Positions 24,604 through 36,785 of a stretch of DNA of 64,000 bases are shown here, one piece after another. Origin of the DNA: Eutypella sp. D-1 (taxonomy: Eukaryota > Ascomycota > Sordariomycetes > Xylariales > Diatrypaceae); the NCBI GenBank assembly GCA_023313575.1, contig JAJTTP010000001.1, positions 744,001 through 808,000 on the forward strand. Direction: 5' to 3'. The notes below the pieces were generated by a model. The model was given only the letters and a program-made list of their open reading frames with translations. It was not told the origin of the DNA and did no database searches. Within the stretch, counting starts at the first letter, position 1. Each line of letters begins with the position of its first letter. A program made the translations under genes and the position numbers.

Positions 24604-25511
24604 ACTGTTGTATTGAATTTCTTTCATTACAGCTCGAATAGACTTCATCTGGGCCCCATGTAGTAAAGGAGGGCGGCTTTGACCACAGCATTTGCCTTGC
24701 AGAGGTAAGGGGGAGGGATAGTACCAAAATGAAGTACGAAATACGAGCCTGTTATGATTCTCTAATACGAAGCCTTCCATTTTTTGGAAATAGTAACGTT
24801 GTAGAACAATTAAAAGCCCCTGATTTTGTTAATGTATGACATGATGTACTACTCCCCGTCCCTATTACCCCACCTCGACAAAACCATTGATGGGATAACC
24901 TAAGACTAGTCCAACCGTCGAATCCCCCTTTCTAGAAATACACATGCAATCATGGCGCTATATTCATGACTTAAGACTGAGTAATATATCCCAACATTGG
25001 ACAACCCACACTTCGTTCCTAGATAGAACGTGGCGCTTGGAGGCTAGGCGTTATTCGTGTATGATTTTCGCTTGATGTGGTTTGAAGACCACCTGTACCC
25101 CAGACTAGTACGTCTTCTCCAAATATCTCGCATCGTCGTAAACAGACCTCCTTACCCTGATGCCGATTGACTTATACCCCTAGGGATTATTCTTAATACC
25201 GAAGACCCCTGGCATTACCTAGCAAGAATATAGGTTATGTTCTTCTCCGCGACTATTTTGGTCATAATGCGGGGAAGTTGGAGATCTACCACGGCATCTA
25301 GCTCGTAGTATCGATGTCTGGATGAAACCCTGCAGCAATTAATGTGAAGTGATTCGTCGTGATCCAGTGTCGTATCTAAATGGAGGAGCGTAGTGCTTCC
25401 CCACAGATCATCTAGAAAACCCGCAAGTTCCCCAGGGGCGACACCGAGAAGACTCTAATGATGTCCAGCGACTCGTGTCCAACTTGATGTGATATAGTGA
25501 GTCCAGCGACA
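24604..25511. other. Intergenic region
   Basis: I see no coherent coding frame on either strand over these 0.9 kb. It includes the promoter of the sugar transporter. No clear TATA box or repeat stands out. Confidence 0.5.
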
Positions 25512-27583
25512 ATGTTGTCAGGCGATGAGAAATTGGTGAGCATGCAGGCACATTGGAAGTCGTTGGCTGCAATGTCTCTGGTGTCCCTAAGCTCATTCCA
25601 ATATGGGCTAGACTTCGGTATCATTGGCGGTCTTCAAGCCATGATCCCCTTTCTCAAGGTGTTCGGGCACGAAGACCCCACGACTGCTCTCGGATGGAAC
25701 ATTTCATCTGGGCGACAACAACTCATCAGCTCATTGATGGTACTCGGGTCCTTCATTTCATCTTCAACAGCTGGATTTTCTGCGCTGTATATCGGCCGCA
25801 AGGCATCTCTTTGGATAGCCTGTATCTTGGTCTTCGTGTCGACAGCTCTCATGCAGGCGACGACCTCCATAGGGGGTCTGTACGCTGGAAGATTGATACT
25901 GGGACTTGGCAATGTTCGTTCAAGATCTATCGCGTGCCATAAAACTCAGATGAAAGGACATATAAGTCTCTAACTAGATGCTTCTAGGGTCTGTTGATGA
26001 CACATGGGCAGCTTTATATTCAGGTAAGAGACTCATCGACTCCTATGTATTTGCGATAAGCTGAGAGATTTCACAGGAGGTTGTCCCGGGACGATACAGA
26101 GGTCTGGGAATATCTCTGTTTACTTACTGGATCGCGGTCGGTTAGTGTTTCCGCTTTTGTCGATGATTGATATGCTCATCATACTGTAGGGACCCTGATT
26201 GGTACTATCGTCGACAACTTCACAGCCAAGATTGACAGCAAGGATGCCTATATTATACCTTTGGGCTTGGTCCACATCGTGCCAGGGCTGTTGTTTATCG
26301 GCCTCTTCTTCATACCTGAATCACCTCGGTGGCTCGTGACCACTGGGAAGATGCAGAAAGCCGAGGCCTCGTTGAAGTGGCTGAGACCGCAAGATTGGTC
26401 CGTGGCCGAGGAGTTGACCGAGATGGAAACGGCTTTGATAGCCGAGGAACAGTTACAGTCGAAAATCGGATACCTAGAGCTTTTCAGGAATCCGATCGAC
26501 AGACGTAGGACCATCATCGCCGTGCTTGCCTTGACGACGCAAGCGGCGTCGGGTGCCATGTTTGTTATTTGTTAGCACCGCAAACATATCCAGTGGTCTG
26601 TATCATGGTACCGCTAACCTAGCTATATAGCGTACGGCACATACTTCTTCGAAATGGCCAACGTCGGGAACCCCTTTGAGAACTCCTGTATCTTGAATGG
26701 GGTCGGCACTGCGGCCTTGCTAGCTAATAGCCTCATCATCACCAGATACGGCCGCCGGCGCCTCTTCATGATGGCAGGTCTCATTGCATGTGGCATAATG
26801 CAACTTGCCATTGCAATCCAGTACTCACGTGAGCCTGGGACTAGGAAGTCGGGAAAGGTACTTGTAGGATTGAGTGTGCTCTACGTTGTGGCCTACAATG
26901 GGTGCATTTCTCCTTATGCATGGGTTTCGGGCGGTGAGCTGCCTTCGTAAGTCCGTGAGAAATCCTATGCTACTATTTTATTGCTAACTTGAGCGTTCCA
27001 GCCAACGTCTTCGTTCACGTATGTCAGGTTCTATATCCTCTGGTATCACCGTCGTCCGGCCTCCCACCACTCTAGAAGTCGGGTGGGGCAAAATAGGGGG
27101 CTATGGCCCCATTTTACCGACACACAGTTGAAGGGAATTAACTGACAATCTGACACTATTTTAGACACATTTGGCTTGGCAACAGCTGTCGGGTTTGTCG
27201 GCGCAGTTAGTAGCTCTGAAAGATGATGATCTCTCGACTCAGGCTGACAATCACAGTGGCTGACCACGTTCACGGCGCCATATTTCATCAACCCGGACTC
27301 TCTGAATTGGGGTCCTAAATACGGCTATATCTGGGCACCGTCCTGTGCCGTCACGGCGCTCTGGGTTTACTTCTTCCTCCCTGAAGTCAAGGGCCGGACC
27401 CTCGAGGAGATAGATGAAATGGTATGTACTTAGCGTCTTTCGACGAGTCGCTATATTTGGCTAACCGATCAACAGTTTGAGGCTCGAGTACCTGCCCGGG
27501 AATTCTCCAAGTATCAATATACGGGACGACATGCAGTCCTGGAGAAGCAGGAGGTGAAGGTAGAGCACCTGGAGAATGTGTAA
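25512..27583 (+). CDS. MFS sugar transporter
   Basis: Exons: 25512-25913, 25988-26023, 26077-26140, 26190-26570, 26631-26946, 27002-27018, 27165-27205, 27257-27421, 27476-27583, giving 509 aa. All junction phases agree. The sixth exon is only 17 nt. Sugar-porter (MFS, TC 2.A.1.1) motifs are clear: QYGLDFGIIGG in TM1, VVPGRYRGLGISLFTYWIAVG, PESPRWL after TM6, RYGRRRLF in the second half, AYAWVSGGELPS-like TM10, and the closing PEVKGRTLEEIDEMF. It resembles maltose/alpha-glucoside or hexose/quinate permeases of filamentous fungi; the substrate cannot be read from sequence. It acts in the plasma membrane. It is convergent with the FAD monooxygenase and may supply its substrate. The donor after exon 1 (GTTCGT) is unusual. 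Confidence 0.9.
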
Positions 27584-28104
27584 ACATCACTTGCAACGGT
27601 CCTACTGGTGGGGAGGTAGGTGAATATGGGGTAGTATGGTTCAATTGACGGTTCCAAATCTGGCCGCGAGTTCAAACAAATTGCTGAGAGGTCCTGATAC
27701 GATAGGATTATTTTGTAGTGAGCTTAGGGGTTAAAATATCGTAATCTGCTTATGAACAAAATAGCTTTTACCGATGAACGTGAACCATAATATAGAGTAA
27801 GCTGGCTTCCAGTAACGTGAATTATAACAGCTTTTAGCTGCCGACCCGACACGGAATACCACATATAAGAGTGTGCGAATAGTCGCGGCCCTTAAGTTAC
27901 TTGTTTAGTTCGTCCAGCATTTTCCTACGTATACCTAGGTAGGATCATAATGCAGTTATAGCTGAAGACTGGTTGCTCTTGGAAGAGATTGTCCTTCGGG
28001 ATTGACAGAATATTCTCAAATTTATTTATAACTCATGATTGCAGCAACTAGGGTCGGAGAGGAAGAAAAATATATTGACTGCTAGCTTAGAATACTTCAT
28101 TGCA
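27584..28104. other. Intergenic region between convergent genes
   Basis: This is the shared 3' region of the transporter and the monooxygenase. It contains TACCTAGGTAGG at about 27932-27943. I see no gene. Confidence 0.5.
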
Positions 28105-29590
28105 TTAGTCACTACCCCTTGCAGAAGTTAGTTCGGCAACCACCTCGTCGAACACTTCCTCGGTGTGTTTCTCCGCATCGAAATCAAAGATCCAAGCCAG
28201 CCGAGGGAACTTCACGGAATCCGGGTTCTCCTTGACCTTCGACCAGTCCGCCTTGTGCCACATGTCGCGAGTAGTCTCGCCAGTTTTCTGAGTCTCCCGC
28301 ACGCGATCGTAGCGGATCTTCTCGTGCGCCCTCAAGGCGGTGGGTATGTTCTCCTTCCCCACCCGCTTCAGACAGACGGCGATCGTGACGCCGTCCTCGA
28401 GGGCTTGAGTAGCACCCTGGGCACTCGTGGGCAAGAACGGATGGGCGGAATCCCCGACGAGGAGAATCCTACCTTTGGGGCTGACCCAGGTCGGCAGAGG
28501 ATCTCGATATACAAGCTTCCAGTCGACCAGAGACTCCTCAGGGGTCTTCGAGACAATCTTGGTGCACATGGGGTCCCAGTCCTTGAGTGTCTCTAACACC
28601 TCGGAGAGCTTCCCAGGGAAACTCCACGACTCATCAATATCATGCTCGTCAGGATGCGTGAGAACCCAGCAGCAGTCAGAGCCGTTCTTGATGGTGCTGA
28701 ACAGGAAATGGATATCGGGACCAATCCAACCGTTGAAAGTGTCGCCGTTGTTACAGAAATGTGCCGTTTCAGGGTCCGCAATCATATCCTTGTTTGAGAA
28801 CCTGGAGTTGTTGGGTCAGCTATAAGTAGACGGAACATTAAAATTAAAGGAGGATCCCATACCATGCTCTCCATACCGCATAACCGCTGCTCTTCGGTTT
28901 ATCTTCGTAACCGAGTACTGCCTCGCGTGCCTTTGAACGTACTCCATCGGCCGCCAAGACGACATCAGCGGCAACCTAAAAAAGACTGTCAGTTAAACGA
29001 TAGGATTAAGATATGTTTGTTCCGTACGTACCCTCTCCCCGCTCTCTAGGACAATCCCGGATTGTTCGTCATCTTCGAAATACGTCTGAATCTTGTGTCC
29101 AAGGTGGATAGGGATCCCCAACTCGTTCTTGGCGTAGTGGAACACGACAGAGTGCAACTCGCCTCTGTGGCCATTGAAATTCGGGGCATCTACAGCATAC
29201 TCGGGTGTCTTCTGGTTGACAACGATCTCGCCGGTGTCATACTTGTGGATATTGAACCCATACGTTCTGAGGTCGATGCTCAGGGCGCGCATGCGACGTG
29301 CAACGTCGCCTCCGGACCATCGATGAAAGATACGGCCACCGTTGGGGCCAAAGGAAATGATATCTCCGAGCTCCTTAAGCTCCTTGAACGATTCATATAT
29401 CTCGACATCATGGCCCTGACGATGACACTCTATAGCCGCACCGAGACCACCGAACCCTGCGTTTGGCGTGGCATGTTAGTAATGACCATACTACCCACTT
29501 GTACACTGTTTAAGACGCACCAGCTCCAACAACAAGGACCTTAACTCCAGTGCCCCTTTTCTGACCGTTGGTTACACCATTGGTTGCCAT
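28105..29590 (-). CDS. FAD-dependent monooxygenase (salicylate hydroxylase-like)
   Basis: Minus-strand exons: 29590-29521, 29456-29032, 28975-28863 and 28801-28105, giving 434 aa. All phases match. The enzyme belongs to the group A flavoprotein monooxygenases. The dinucleotide fold reads VLVVGAGFGGLGAAIECHRQ near the N-terminus, with intron 1 splitting it. The DG motif is VVLAADGVRSKAR, and the GD motif is LLVGDSAHPFLPTSAQGA. These enzymes hydroxylate aromatic rings with NAD(P)H and O2. Overall order and length fit salicylate or 6-hydroxynicotinate-type hydroxylases, but the substrate is inferred. No signal peptide or membrane segment is seen, so it is cytosolic. It is divergent from the dehydrogenase at 30316 with a 725-nt shared promoter region. 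Confidence 0.9.
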
Positions 29591-30315
29591 GTTCGTAGGC
29601 GAGCAATCAGAAAATACTGTAGTATTTGACTTCGGCAAAGGGCCCTATCCCTTAGAGAATCTTTGGGTGTTGGTGACAGTCAAGAAGGAGGACAAGTCGA
29701 ACAATAGCCAATAATACAAGGCTTCACGCTAAACCTGGGCCAAGGTGGGCTGGTTGCATTCCCGTTTTGGAGATCCCGACATGCTTCCTCCGGCTCCAAC
29801 TTATATGCGGGGAGCGGGGTATCTCGATGTCAATCTGGCTTCCATGGCCCGAAGATGTAAGCCGAGTCATCGTGAGGTAGCCTATACTATAGAGTATTAT
29901 TGGTGGGATGTCCTGAGAAAGAAGGATGGGCTTGAAGTGTGAGCGTACCCGTGCGACTAGGACGTTGATCTTAGGCTAAGCTTCTCGTGGGGTGATTACG
30001 CCCGCTATTCCCTGTACTAGCCCAACGAGACAGGGGCCCTTGTAGTTGCACGGCAGTTCATGGGACGTCTGCTTCTCCAAATCCGTGGCGCGAAGCGATC
30101 CTCATCCTCCGCCGCGCGTGGGCATCACGAGTACGGACATCCTTATTTAATGCCTAGCTCTCTTTTCGGGCGTTTTCGCTCGTCCGAGGTTGGAGATGCT
30201 ACGCGGCGTGATTAGTATGCAATATCTCTCATACTTTCGCGACTTGGACCCCAATTCAAATGGACAAAGACTTCAAGATTCCTCATTACACTCTTCTGCC
30301 TAAGCATCTGTGGAG
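29591..30315. promoter_or_regulatory. Bidirectional promoter region (monooxygenase / dehydrogenase)
   Basis: A 725-nt gap lies between two divergent start codons (29590 minus, 30316 plus). A CATCCTTATTTAATGCC TATA-like element sits at about 30137-30153 for the plus-strand gene. No transcription-factor site can be asserted with confidence. Joint regulation is an inference from the layout. Confidence 0.5.
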
Positions 30316-31558
30316 ATGACGTCGAATCGGGAGTGGGGGCTGAAGACCTCGGCTTTGGAGGTTGCAAAGACTTTCGCACAACAGATCCAAGGGAGAAATG
30401 GTATGATGCTGATACTGAACTCTGGTTGAAGACATGTATGAGTACTGACAGGCAGTAATTAACTAGTTCTTATTACGGGTGTCTCACCCCAGAGCGTTGG
30501 GGAAGGGGCAGCTGTGGCATTTGCTTCCCAGCGGCCGAAGACACTGATCCTTGTTTCAAGGACGAAGGAGAAAGTCGAGTCTGTGGCCTCCTCTATCCGG
30601 GACGTCTACCCGGACGTGAGAGTAGAGGTTGTCGTGATGGATCTGGCATCCCAGGCGTCTGTGCGCAATGCGGCGACCGCGGTCTTTGGGATCATAGACG
30701 CCCTGGATGTACTGATTAACAATGCTGCAGCTACATTCACACACCGTCATTTGACGGAGGAGAAAATCGAGAAGCAATTCGGGGTGAACCACATCGGACC
30801 CTTTCTGTTTACTAAACTCCTCATGCCGCTGCTGGAGGCCGCCGCTAGACAGTCGCCTCCCGGGTCTACGCGGATCATCAACCTCACGAGCCACGGCCAC
30901 CGACTTTCGCCGATACGCTTCCACGATTACAACATCGAGGGCAAGGAGATCCCGGACGAGGAACGGCCGCCTTCTAACATGCCGCCGCTGTTTTCCAGGA
31001 AAGATGATGACGGTTATATGTCTACGATTGCGTACGCACAGAGCAAAACGGCCAACGTTCTATTCACTCTTTACCTACAGCGGCATCTAAGAGACAGGGG
31101 CATTGCTTCTTACGTCGTTCACCCTGGCAGTAAGTGATGTTCATTCTATATATCATAGATTGGCATGCTGGTATGAGATGAAAACTGAAAGCCCTTGCCC
31201 CCTTAGGTGTGACATCGGAGCTAGGGCGTGACCATGATGAGGAAATGTCTGAGGCAATCGGACGGACTTCCGCGTACTGGAAGACTCCAGATGAAGGTAG
31301 CTCCACGACTCTGGTTGCGGCGCTGGATCCTAAACTGAGCGGTAAGATACCCGGCAGCCGTGTTTTTTGTAAACACGGACGAGGACACGAAAGCTAACAA
31401 CTGCTGAATTTTCTATCTCTATAGATTGTTCGGGATTATACTTGGCGGATTGTCAATTTGGAGACTTCGCGGCGGAGCATGCTAGGGATTATCAAACGGC
31501 AAGACGACTTTGGCATCTAAGCGAAGAGCTCATTAGCGAGAAGTTTTCTATTGAGTGA
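30316..31558 (+). CDS. Short-chain dehydrogenase/reductase (retinol dehydrogenase/WWOX-like)
   Basis: Exons: 30316-30400, 30467-31129, 31207-31341 and 31425-31558, giving 338 aa. All junction phases agree. Classical SDR features are present: a cofactor loop TGVSPQSVGEG (a variant of TGxxxGxG), the acidic or basic selector region LILVSRTKEK, which favours NADP(H), LINNAAAT for NNAG, catalytic Ser in NLTSHGHR, and the YxxxK pair in IAYAQSKTAN. HPGSVTSEL follows. The family reduces or oxidises carbonyl/alcohol pairs on retinoid-like, steroid-like or polyketide substrates. It is divergent from the FAD monooxygenase, so the two may act in sequence. The soluble protein has no predicted membrane anchor. 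Confidence 0.9.
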
Positions 31559-33411
31559 TGCAGCAATGCTACCTAGATAGACATTTTAGAGAAGTGATGA
31601 TGATATTGGGGAGTGTGAGGGCTTTTATGAGGGCTTTTCAGTTTCTGTCCATCCCCATATGCGAATCGTTAAGGTGTACAACATAAAAGGTGGATGTCTA
31701 CGGGTACTTTGGCTGATAGGCTGTGGTTATTCATAGATGTCTTCCATCCGTTTGTTTAAGTAGATCAGATGAACTCCAGCATCGAATCTAACGAAACAGA
31801 TCTCTCTCTCTCTTTTCGTCCCCCTTTATCCCCCGCTTCACTAACCCCGCAAGTACAACACATGCATGCAGCGGAAACGTCGTTCTTGGCATGGGGGGGG
31901 GAGGCAGCTAATAGGTACCTCTGCTAGTTATTCCGTAGACGCGTTTAAATTTCTTCGTAAGTACTTGTATGAAAAGGGAAGGAAGGGTCTTAATGACCCA
32001 CATACACTTAGAGTTCCTGGCGCTAACCTGTCGGGGTTAGAATCTCACCTGAACACCCGCCCTACGGAGCTACCTAGCTCTCTACAATTGCATTGAGTGG
32101 TCATAACTTGGAAGGTAAATCCGGTACACTACCTAGGTAGGTAGAGCTTTGGGATGTTATGAAAAGGGAGCTAAGTTACCTATTCGCTTCGTACATGCTT
32201 ACCTGTCAACCTAACCTCGATACCTAATGCCCAGCTACAGGTAGATACCTAGGTAGAAGATAGGTAGGATAGTGAATCTTTTAAGGGATGTGCACCTGGC
32301 CTGGGCAAGGCTGAATCCCAGAACTGATCTTCTGATTTGGTCTTATCCATACTTAGGTACCTTATCCATGCCATTTGTTTAATGATTCGCGTGTCGCTAC
32401 CCACCTGGGCACCCAATACCTCCCTAGGTAGGTAAGGTAAGTACCGACTTGGTAATTATGTACTTTCTGTCGCGGTATCTTTGCACACTACACCCAGAGC
32501 TTTACTTTACTTCCCGTTACTTCGGTACATGGAGGTTATTCTGTCGATTGACTGGAAGCTGGAAAACAAACAACATACCCGACAACTCTAACGATTCTAC
32601 AACTCCACAACTTTCTCACTCTCACTCTCAATCTCACTCTCAATCTCACCCTCACATCTCCCGTGTCTCTCGACTTTTTCAACGTGAACGCCAGCCAGGC
32701 ATATTTTGCTCCTTCAAACTTCGCTGAAGCCAGTACCTACCTAGGTATCGTTCGAACGGTGTGCAAGTCAATATCAATTGCCTATAACTATAACACGAAG
32801 GAACCGATATCTCCGCATTTCAGACCCTTTTAAGTGAGGTCCTTTTAATAAACATTATTCTACGCTACTACACGCCTACTACACGCCTACTGCACGCCTA
32901 ACTACACACCTATAACAACACCTACACACCTACATGTAGGTACGAATCAGTCAGTCAGCCAGTCAGTTCTCATCGTGAAGTCTTTTGGCCTCGAAGAATA
33001 TATCCTGTCATTCAGCATTGCTTCACCTTTTTCGCCTTTTCAACTTTTTCCACCAGTTATCAGTAACCCTGCCTTACAGCTTTATATATTCCCATCAAAC
33101 ACGGTATATTTTCAAGCCCAACGTACGATCACGACGATATCTTGGCACAGATCAGCAACCCTTGTCGCCTTATCCGACGCGTCGGATTTACTGGTCATAT
33201 TATTTTCTTCCGGTTTTCTTTTTTTCTTTTTTTGTTTCTTTTGGCACGCTTCCTACTCGTGAATCCCGACACAATGACGCTATTCCTCACTACTTAATTA
33301 TTGATTCGCGTACGTGATCCTACGTGACGCGACGGGACGGGAAGTGTTCAAGTCTTAGCTGTCTGCTTATCTGGTCTGCTGGACCTCGATCGGCGGATTT
33401 CTACTTCCAAT
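31559..33411. other. Intergenic block with palindrome cluster and long sirtuin leader
   Basis: No gene is visible. A CT repeat lies at 31801-31812. TACCTAGGTAGGTA-type motifs cluster at 32129-32144, 32245-32256, 32420-32436 and 32733-32748. A (CTCTCA)-rich tract lies at 32609-32660, and ACACGCCTACT-type short repeats at 32871-32930. The last 700 nt are pyrimidine-rich and probably hold the promoter and 5' UTR of the sirtuin gene. Confidence 0.6.
32609..32660. repeat. CTCTCA/CTCAAT tandem repeat
   Basis: Several degenerate hexamer copies of CTCACT and CTCAAT occur in a row upstream of the sirtuin gene. This is simple-sequence DNA and is not coding. Confidence 0.6.
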
Positions 33412-36400
33412 ATGCCTACCATTCAAGTCACTCCAGTCACGCAGGATCTCCTTCAAGATGTCGCCAATGTCCTGGGGAAAGCCCGTAAAGTAGTAGTCGT
33501 CACCGGTGCTGGTATCAGCACCAATTCGGGAATTCCAGTAAGCGCACTCCAGTTTCTTTCCTGCTTTCCTGCTTTCCTGCTTTCCTGCTTTCTTGCTTTC
33601 TTGCTTTCTGCTGTCAATCAATATATGTCTTAATCCCCATCTCCATGGGAGGAGTTGCCGTTGGCTAACGTGAATCATAGGATTTCCGCTCGGAAAACGG
33701 TCTGTACTCACTGATCCAGGCTCAATTCGAACGAGCTACCGCCGGTCCCTCCCCGGTAGACGCCACAGACGAATCCCCTGACTTCGACTTGAGCGACCGT
33801 CCTACCAAGCGAAGGAGAGTCTCTGATGACTGTCACCCATCTTCTAACGAATCAACCGACCAACCCCATCTACCCGGGCCCGAAAACGCCGTTAGCGTAA
33901 ACGATGCGCCATCATCTTCATCTCATGTTAAATCGGAGCCAGAACATAGCGTGGACAATGCCAGCCAAAACGTCGATACAGATGACCCTTCGAAGCAGGA
34001 GGCGGAAGCTGCCTCCGGTCAGCCACAGTTTCCGGTGGCTCGGCCGCCTCTTCCTCGACATCTAACACAATGTTCTGTGCGATCTTCCACAAGCCAAGAC
34101 TCCATCTTTTCCGGTCCACAATCCTCTGGCACTTCTACGCAGACCGAGGATACTACGAAAGCCGCTTCCGAACGCCCTACCGCTTCGTCAACCCCGAGAA
34201 GGACTTTCCTTCTAGGCGAGACTGTCGTTTCCTCACCGCTGTCCTCTCCACCACCTATTCTCTTCGACCCGTACGAGAACAATGCCCCGCCGACCCAGGA
34301 AAGCTCCGGTCCCAGCTCGGAGTGCTCTGATTCCTCAGATACCGAAGATACCCGGCGTTCCTTAGACTTCCTCTCTTCACAAACGGCTGGGTCTGGTCTT
34401 CGCAATATGAAAGGCCGAGACTTGTTCGACTCCAATATTTGGGCTGATCCCTTGAAGACATCCGTCTTTTACAGGTTTGCCACTTCATTGAGACAGAAGG
34501 TCAAAGAAGTACAACCTACCACCACCCACCATTTTATTGCTCAACTGCGGGATCTAGGGAAGCTTGCGAGGGTGTACACACAAAATATCGACGAGATTGA
34601 AAAGAAGATTGGACTTTCTACGGACCTCCGAAATGGAGCGGGCAACAAGAGGAGGAAATCTGCTAGACAACAACCACTGGCTGGCCCAGACAGAGATGTC
34701 AATGATACCCCAGATCAGTTGAAGAACGAAGAAGAACCGGCCGCCAGCGCGAAGACCGATGCAAGCCAGCCATCCATGCAGACGTCGGAGGAGACGGAAC
34801 GCGCCAAACCACGACGGGGGCTGAGTCCTGACAAAGGGGTCGAATGTGTTTTCCTACACGGATCCCTACATTCCCTCCGATGTTTCGTCTGTGGAAAGCT
34901 CTGTGATTGGGATGAAGATAATCGCGAGTCCCGAACGTTATCAGGTGAACAGCCGGAATGTCCACACTGTGCTGGCGCCACAGCTGCCCGACAAGAAAAG
35001 GGAAAGCGCGCTCTAGGTGTAGGAAAACTACGCCCGGACATTGTTTTGTATGGTGAGGAGCATCCTCAGTCTGACCTGATCTCTCCCATTGTCCAGCACG
35101 ATCTCTCCGCTGGTCCGGATCTGTTACTTGTCCTTGGTACTAGCCTTCGGGTACATGGATTAAAGGTCATGGTCAAGGAGTTTTCGAAGGCCGTACATAA
35201 CAAGGGAGGAAAGGTAATATTCATTAACTTCACGAAGCCTTCCGAAAGTGTCTGGGGTGACATCATCGACTACTGGATTCAATGGGACTGTGATGCCTGG
35301 GTCACAGATCTCAAGGACCGTAAGCCTCATCTGTGGCTGTCACCAGAAGAAATACAGGAACTAGAGAAGCAGAAACGCGAGACATTGGCCGAGAAACGAC
35401 GGGAGAACATTTTGAAGCGGGAAAACACGAACGATAGGAGGCACGAAACCGAAAACAGTAAATCCCGAGTCCCACCGAAAAACCCATCAGCTATGAGGAA
35501 TGATTATGGTTGTGGCGCGTACGTGGTCTATGACATTTTTCAGTCTCTGGCCAAGATTGGGGATCGGCCATTTGACAATCTCGGATATGACCCGCCTCCG
35601 ACTACAGCAAAGGAAGAAGAAGCAAAACCAGTCACAGCTAAGGTGAAAAAGCCAAGGAAATCTGCCCCAGCGATTTTGAGTTCTCGAGTGGACTCACCGT
35701 CTGGGGAACAGTCTTCCATCAGAACCAGGTATTTTTTCAGTAGTGCCAGAAAGATCAAAGGCAAAGGTGTGCGGGTAGTAGAACATGGAGCAGAACCAAA
35801 GCGTTCAGCAAACCAGCCGGTGACGGAAACGACGACGACGACGACGACGACACCAACGAACCAGTCGAAATCACGGTCAAAGAAGGTAGCCGCTCCAACA
35901 GGGGCCGAAACCTCAAAACCTACCAAACGGACAAGCGCGGAAAAGAAAAAGCCAGCAATCCAGCCGGGTTTAGAGAAGAGGAGGTTAATAAGCGAGACCC
36001 CCATACCGCCACCCAAAATACCTCTGATGCGACCATTGGCGCAACAGCATTCACAATTACAGTCCCAGCAACCGCAAGTTCAGCAGGCTACCCAGCCCCA
36101 GGCTCCGGTCGAAGCTCAGCTTCCAGCCGAGGCCCAGGTCCCCGCCCAGGTTCAGGCCCCCGCCCAGCCGCAGTTGTTGCCGACAGCAGAAGGACAGGGA
36201 AGCACAACACCCTCGCAAGACTCATCGACATCTATTAGTGCCGCTGTTAAGTCGAATCCCCGACGTCGCAAGCGAAAGGAGATATTCGAGGGAGTGTCGA
36301 ATGTGAAGCCAACCCCTCCCAAGCCGCGCCGCGCCGTTTCGCGGCCGGCATCAATGCCACCCCCGCCGGCTCCCAACAGCGACCCACCCCGTATTGAGCA

Positions 36401-36785
36401 ATGTTTTAGGGATGGTAACATTCTCTCGCAAGAGGTGATTACTCTAGCACCCATCCGTCCAGGCCTGGAAGTCTCAACACCAGCCATAAAATGCCTAGAA
36501 CCAATACCTGTCGTATCTCCACCCAGTCCCTTAGCGTATTCGACTCCAACCATACCGCGCCCTTCCCCCTGCCACCCCTATCCCTCGCATCCCATGCTCC
36601 ATAGCGACCCTCTTGTCCATCTGCGCTATGGAACTAATTTTATGAGGGACACTCGCGGTCCAAGGACAGCCCAACGTCGACCAGCCCAGCCTATCAAAGA
36701 ATCTACGCCGAGCCCGTCCGATCAACTACAGAGAGAGCAGTGGGAAGCCGCAACGTCTTTGATGACCTTGGGATTTGCACCTTAG
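33412..36785 (+). CDS. Sir2-family NAD-dependent histone deacetylase (Hst3/Hst4 type)
   Basis: Exons: 33412-33537 and 33681-36785, giving 1076 aa. Sir2 core motifs: VTGAGISTNSGIP|DFR (residues 30-45; the intron splits GIP and DFR), TQNIDEIEKKIG (about 340), the zinc site C-x2-C (FVCGKLC, about 446) with C-x2-C (CPHC, about 469), RPDIVLYGE (about 494) and GTSLRVHG (about 529). GAGIS, TQNID and zinc cysteines are all intact. A Ser/Pro-rich insert of about 210 residues with an NLS-like PTKRRRV sits between the first motif and the rest of the Rossmann fold. A basic/acidic insert follows TQNID. The last 450 residues are low-complexity, with poly-Thr and Gln/Pro/Ala repeats. Hst3/Hst4 proteins deacetylate H3K56 and act in genome stability and silencing. 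Nuclear location is inferred. Confidence 0.92.
33555..33610. repeat. Octamer minisatellite in sirtuin intron 1
   Basis: About seven copies of CTGCTTTC, the later ones changed to TTGCTTTC, fill the middle of the 143-nt intron that splits the NAD-binding motif. Copy number is likely to vary between strains. Confidence 0.8.

Noticed and set aside
29745..29942. Short plus-strand frame in the monooxygenase/dehydrogenase promoter
   Set aside because: No ATG, no domain, and it lies in the bidirectional promoter.
33555..33610. Tandem octamers considered as a CRISPR array
   Set aside because: Units are 8 nt without spacers, in a eukaryotic intron; a minisatellite.
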